NCBI GenBank assembly: GCA_947626525.1
Contig: CANQSM010000012.1
Span: 1-49,376, forward strand
From: an uncultured Phocaeicola sp.
GTDB lineage: Bacteria > Bacteroidota > Bacteroidia > Bacteroidales > Bacteroidaceae
Direction of reading: 5' to 3'
Length of the DNA: 49,376 bases
Positions 46,258 to 49,376 of the stretch are shown one piece after another (positions within the stretch are counted from its first letter, which is position 1; each line of letters begins with the position of its first letter). Both the position numbers and the translations under genes were made by a program. The notes below the pieces were generated by a model. The model ran no database searches, was not told the origin of the DNA, and saw only the letters and a program-made list of their open reading frames with translations.

Positions 46258-47385
46258 TTAAATTTTTTTCATTACATCATATACTATTCTCATTTGTTCC
46301 TTTGTCCCAATCGTTACACGAACGCACTTAAGAAGCCAAGCACTTTGGGTTAGTTGCCTGATATATATGTTTTTCTCTCTGAGCTGATAGTAAATCCTAC
46401 TTTTTGTTTCTATATCTTTGCATTTGAGTAGCACAAAATTGGATTCGCTTGGATATACAGACAAAATCTCTGATATTTCGCTCTGCAAAATCAAGTGAAT
46501 AAACAATTCTCTCGCCGCTTTTACTTCTTGTACATAATCCAGCATATAATCAATGTGTTTCAGCGCTGCTGCCACCGCAACTTGGGTAATCGTCGGTATA
46601 TTTTTGGGATTCCTGATTCTGTTGATTGCCTCAATATTATCTTCTGATGCCACCAAATAACCAAACCTTAAATTAGCTAAAGCAAACGCCTTGGACATGG
46701 TGTGCGTTATAAGCACATTTTCATAGGTCCTGACTAAAGAGTTTGATGAGACACCTGAAAACTCAGCATATGCCTCGTCAATCACAAATAATGTATTCGG
46801 AAAATCACGTACTAGTTCATTTACCTGACCAAACGACAAACAAAAACCTACCGGATTGTTAGGATTGCATATGTACACCATTTTGGGGGTTTCCTGAGCG
46901 ATATCGCTTTTGATTTTATCAAAATTGAACCTAAGCTCAGGGCCAATGTCTGAATAAACGATCTTGGCTCCATTTCCTTCAATGGTAGAACGGAAATTAT
47001 CATAGGACGGCCAAAGGAGCATAACTTTATCTCTAGGCTTGATGTACAACCTCCCTATATATTCGTGCAAGGAATCGGAACTGGCAAAATATTGTATGTT
47101 CCCGACGGGTACCCCGGCATACTGAGACAACAATCCCAACAACTCCTTATTCTGAATTAAAGGATACAAGTGAAAAAAATCTTCATTCGTAATCAGCGCC
47201 TTTATAGCACTTTTTACCTCCGGTGCAGGTTCGATCGTTGCTTCATTCCAATCCAGCTTAAGCAATTCTCCCCTTTCCGCAGGTCCTACAGACCATATTT
47301 CCTGCGGAACAGGTTTATATGGACGAAGGTTCAGAATATAGTCATTTACAAACTGTTTGCGGTCATCCTGATACTTATAACTCAT
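46258..47385 (-). CDS. HisC-like PLP aminotransferase
   Basis: 375 residues, fold-type I class I/II aminotransferase. LKLDWNEATIEPAPEV matches the HisC N-terminus, YICNPNNPVGF and FVIDEAYAEFSG bind PLP, and the Schiff-base Lys is in THTMSKAFALANLRFGY. Alone it would be called histidinol-phosphate aminotransferase. Its position between a cytidylyltransferase and a PHP phosphatase in a capsule locus points to amination of a keto-phosphate used as a surface decoration. It overlaps the cytidylyltransferase by 4 bp and has a GGAGG ribosome-binding site. Confidence 0.85.
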   Translation of the reverse strand: MSYKYQDDRKQFVNDYILNLRPYKPVPQEIWSVGPAERGELLKLDWNEATIEPAPEVKSAIKALITNEDFFHLYPLIQNKELLGLLSQYAGVPVGNIQYFASSDSLHEYIGRLYIKPRDKVMLLWPSYDNFRSTIEGNGAKIVYSDIGPELRFNFDKIKSDIAQETPKMVYICNPNNPVGFCLSFGQVNELVRDFPNTLFVIDEAYAEFSGVSSNSLVRTYENVLITHTMSKAFALANLRFGYLVASEDNIEAINRIRNPKNIPTITQVAVAAALKHIDYMLDYVQEVKAARELFIHLILQSEISEILSVYPSESNFVLLKCKDIETKSRIYYQLREKNIYIRQLTQSAWLLKCVRVTIGTKEQMRIVYDVMKKI

Positions 47386-47816
47386 TTTACATCCTCCAAA
47401 TTATGTATCCTTATAGAATCCAACGCTTTTCGAATTTGCGTTGAAGATGTGCCTTTCGTATACGGAAAATATACGATCCTGATCCCTTTCTCTGTAAACT
47501 GCCGCTCATACTCCCGCCATTTCTCCGTACCATACCAGTCGTCACCGACAAATAGGAGTGAGGCGCCGAGCTTTTTGCAGGCTGCAAGTTTGTCCATATC
47601 GTACTGAGGCACGGCTGCATCCACATATTTACAACTGCGTACGATCTCGATTCGATCTTCAAACGGGATCATCGCCTGTTTGCCTTTATAGGAAACAAGC
47701 TCGTCTACCGTCACGCCGACAATCAGCTTGTCGCACAACCCCTTTGCATTTTTGAATAGATTAAGGTGTCCGATGTGGAATAAATCATAGACGCCTGTAG
47801 TGTAACCGATAGTCAT
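47382..47816 (-). CDS. TagD-like cytidylyltransferase
   Basis: 144 residues from the ATG at 47816, chosen because GAGGAGCTAAAAATG gives a good ribosome-binding site and the protein then starts MTIGYTTGVYDLFHIGHLNLF, the normal family start. HIGH-like GHLN and the end TKGTSSTQIRKAL (ISSTxIR motif) are the CTP-binding elements. Glycerol-3-phosphate cytidylyltransferase is the closest known activity; ethanolamine- or amino-alcohol-phosphate is also possible. It is the first gene of the decoration cassette. Confidence 0.87.
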   Translation of the reverse strand: MTIGYTTGVYDLFHIGHLNLFKNAKGLCDKLIVGVTVDELVSYKGKQAMIPFEDRIEIVRSCKYVDAAVPQYDMDKLAACKKLGASLLFVGDDWYGTEKWREYERQFTEKGIRIVYFPYTKGTSSTQIRKALDSIRIHNLEDVK

Positions 47817-47929
47817 TTTTAGCTCCTCTTGCATATAATATAATAATATTTTATATACGAATCAGTAGTTGGCATCCCGATTCAAAAATTAAAAATAGAC
47901 AAATGAAAGTAGAGCAATCGCCAACTTAC

Positions 47930-47937
47930 CAAAGGTA
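47930..47937 (-). promoter_or_regulatory. Candidate promoter -7 element for the cassette
   Basis: On the minus strand TACCTTTG fits TAnnTTTG, about 114 bases before the cytidylyltransferase start. The -33 region is poor, so this is only a candidate. It would let the cassette be transcribed independently of the phase-variable acyltransferase upstream. Confidence 0.4.
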
Positions 47938-47967
47938 TGTACTAAAAGTCTTTTGGTGGCTCTTACT

Positions 47968-48195
47968 TTAAACGCTCTTTGAATTTCTGTTTTTTTCATT
48001 CAGCCAGTTGAAGAATGTATAGGTTTTGAGCTTGGAAACAGTTTGCAAAAACAAGTCTCTGGCAGCTTTTTCCCTTTGTCTGACGACTTCCGGCTCGTTC
48101 TTAATCTTTTTATGTGGAAGTAGTAGTACTTTGACCGGATTGCTAAATCTGTAACCGACCTAAGACACTTTCACAACAACAAAATTCGTTGCCAT
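47968..48195 (-). pseudogene. Small gene (76 codons) interrupted by an in-frame TAG
   Basis: The frame starts MATNFVVVKVS, meets TAG at codon 12 (48160-48162), and continues coherently (VGYRFSNPVKVLLLPHKK, then KAARDLFLQTVSKLKTYTFF and NWLNEKNRNSKSV) to TAA at 47968. The composition after the stop looks coding. No family is recognised. It may be a decayed gene fragment; a stop read-through would be unusual. It fills part of the gene-poor stretch 47817-48263, of which the remainder shows nothing. Confidence 0.45.
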
Positions 48196-48263
48196 ATATA
48201 ATTTTAAATTTAATTCATGGCTAAGGGTAACTTCACGATTTACAGCTATAAATCGATAATTTA

Positions 48264-49234
48264 CTATCCTACTAAAATAGTTAAATTCAGGTATTGTTTC
48301 ATCACATATACAATCCACCATGATAATGGCAATACAATCAAGAACATTAAGAACGGAGCGATAAAGACATACTCAGACAAATACATGCCGACAAGCTCCT
48401 GCTCCACGGCCCAACGTATGATGATATGGTGGACAATATATATCCCCATTGAACATTCATCCAATGATTTTACCCCCCCCCACTAACTTTAAATTTCGTC
48501 AACAATCTCCTATTCAGCCAAACACAACAAACGACTATCAATCCCCAAAAAGGAAGGAGAAGCAGAAACTTATCAGACACGGAAAATGAGATTATCATCA
48601 CCATGGCAACAATTCCTGCCGTCATTATCAATCTTACATGCTTCCCTGCCCATGTATCCAACGTCTGCCTTCCTATATAAATTCCCATGATAAATGCTGG
48701 AAAATACAAAACAAAAAAATTGATTCTAAACAAATTGGAAAACAAATCAAACCTAAACACAACAGGTAGCAGCAACATTGACATACTTATTATCACCATG
48801 GTTTGCCACATCGTTAAAGACATCCAAAAAACACGTTTTAAAGACGTAACGACAAACATCATGAACAACACCCACAGAAACCATAAATGGGATATACCAT
48901 TCAAGAGCATTAAAGGCGAATATATCTCCGGCATGATAACACAAAGAAATACTCCCCAAAAAGCGTAAGGAGCCAACAACCTTTTCACCTTATCACATAA
49001 AAAGGCTCTCACATCGCCATACTTATCACAAAAATTATATAGGTAACTGTAAAGATAACCCGACATAAATATAAATAATGGCATATCAATGGCGTTTATG
49101 ACCCTCGCCACAACAGTAACGGATTTCACAGGAGGCATTATTGACCATGCCGGAGTATAAGAGCATAAACAATGGTAAAATACAACCATTAACATGGCCA
49201 AAACGCGGAGAACTATTATATTTTTATCTCTCAC
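48264..49234 (-). pseudogene. Acyltransferase-3 family O-acyltransferase, frameshifted at a G9 tract (phase OFF)
   Basis: The first part (254 codons, 49234 to 48470) has the family start IIVLRVLAMLMVVFYHC with Arg and His and many membrane spans, but ends abruptly at SGGG-stop. The missing last helices (SLDECSMGIYIVHHIII, then IVLPLSWWIVYVMKQYL) continue in another frame to 48264. The break is exactly at nine G bases (48473-48481). With ten or seven G the frame joins as SGG(G)VKSLDECS. This looks like reversible slippage rather than decay, since the rest is intact. The ON product would be about 320 residues and would acetylate or otherwise acylate the polysaccharide. Confidence 0.88.
48473..48481 (-). 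repeat. G9 homopolymer tract causing the acyltransferase frameshift
   Basis: Nine C on the plus strand are nine G in the coding strand. This length places TAA directly after the tract; ten or seven G restores the full reading frame. Confidence 0.85.
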
Positions 49235-49330
49235 AACGCAATATCAAATATATGCGACCCAACGTACCCACCATTTATTAAGCAGTTGCGCCTATATGAA
49301 GTTAGTACTCAATTTAGGGCATACCCTTGA

Positions 49331-49357
49331 TTTAAGGCACTTTATCCGTGCCTTAAA
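49331..49357. repeat. Hairpin at the right edge
   Basis: TTTAAGGCAC (49331-49340) pairs perfectly with GTGCCTTAAA (49348-49357) around 7 bases. It lies upstream of the acyltransferase gene. There is no U-run; it could be a weak terminator of an upstream gene or a transposon trace. Confidence 0.45.
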
Positions 49358-49376
49358 CTAGAAATGTTAAAAAATT

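Noticed and set aside
44329..47385. Histidine biosynthesis operon (HisC plus histidinol phosphatase)
   Set aside because: No other his gene is present, and the flanking cytidylyltransferase, LicD and flippase genes place the pair in polysaccharide decoration.
47817..49376. Invertible promoter at the start of the polysaccharide locus
   Set aside because: Capsule loci of Bacteroides often have one together with UpxY/UpxZ genes, but no long inverted repeat pair or such genes are seen here; the true operon start probably lies beyond the right edge.

Overview
The window looks like a chromosome segment of a gut Bacteroidales bacterium, most likely Bacteroides or Phocaeicola. The evidence is repeated use of the Bacteroides promoter element TAnnTTTG, fimbrillin and DUF5119/DUF3575 fimbrial genes, GldE, a trpB-first trp operon and a large capsule-type polysaccharide locus. 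No tRNA, rRNA or CRISPR array was seen.

Region 1 (1-6250) is a GC-rich accessory island. A tyrosine recombinase cut by the left edge is followed by a 281-bp segment bounded by exact 29-bp inverted repeats (602-630 and 912-940). The best promoter in that segment points left, back at the recombinase and away from the fimbrial operon (969-5724: DUF3575 protein, DUF5119 anchor-type lipoprotein, two fimbrillins). This is a phase-variable fimbrial switch apparently caught in the OFF orientation. The island ends in remnants of another integrase and of an AAA ATPase.

Region 2 (6534-14351) is the tryptophan operon trpB-E-G-D-C-F-A. In front of it lie a good promoter, a 19-codon leader peptide with three consecutive Trp codons, and competing terminator and antiterminator helices, which is a classical ribosome-stalling attenuator. 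A cytoplasmic asparaginase gene follows.

Region 3 (14394-27508) is housekeeping: phosphopantetheinyl transferase, gldE, ssb and mutY leftward; HU, a 29-residue basic protein and RNase G rightward; a rhamnose mutarotase/UroD-like pair; a LysM glucosaminidase; cytidine deaminase; dnaJ-grpE; an ABC-F protein; and an internally deleted ATPase pseudogene.

Region 4 (27611-49234, all leftward) is a surface polysaccharide locus that continues beyond the right edge. In transcription order it holds: an acyltransferase broken by a frameshift at a G9 tract; a cassette of cytidylyltransferase, HisC-like aminotransferase, asparagine-synthase-like enzyme, PHP phosphatase and LicD, which together look like a pathway to make, activate and attach a phospho-amino-alcohol or similar decoration; a flippase; glycosyltransferases; an NDP-hexose 2,3-dehydratase, Gfo/Idh/MocA reductase and SDR set suggesting a 2,6-dideoxyhexose; a Wzy-like polymerase; a glycosyltransferase-like gene with an in-frame G9 tract; the complete GDP-D-glycero-alpha-D-manno-heptose pathway (hddA, gmhA, hddC, gmhB); and a WecG/TagA-type transferase. 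A 487-bp MITE-like element sits inside the locus. Phase variation is therefore suggested by two mechanisms in this window: promoter inversion for the fimbriae and homopolymer slippage for the polysaccharide.
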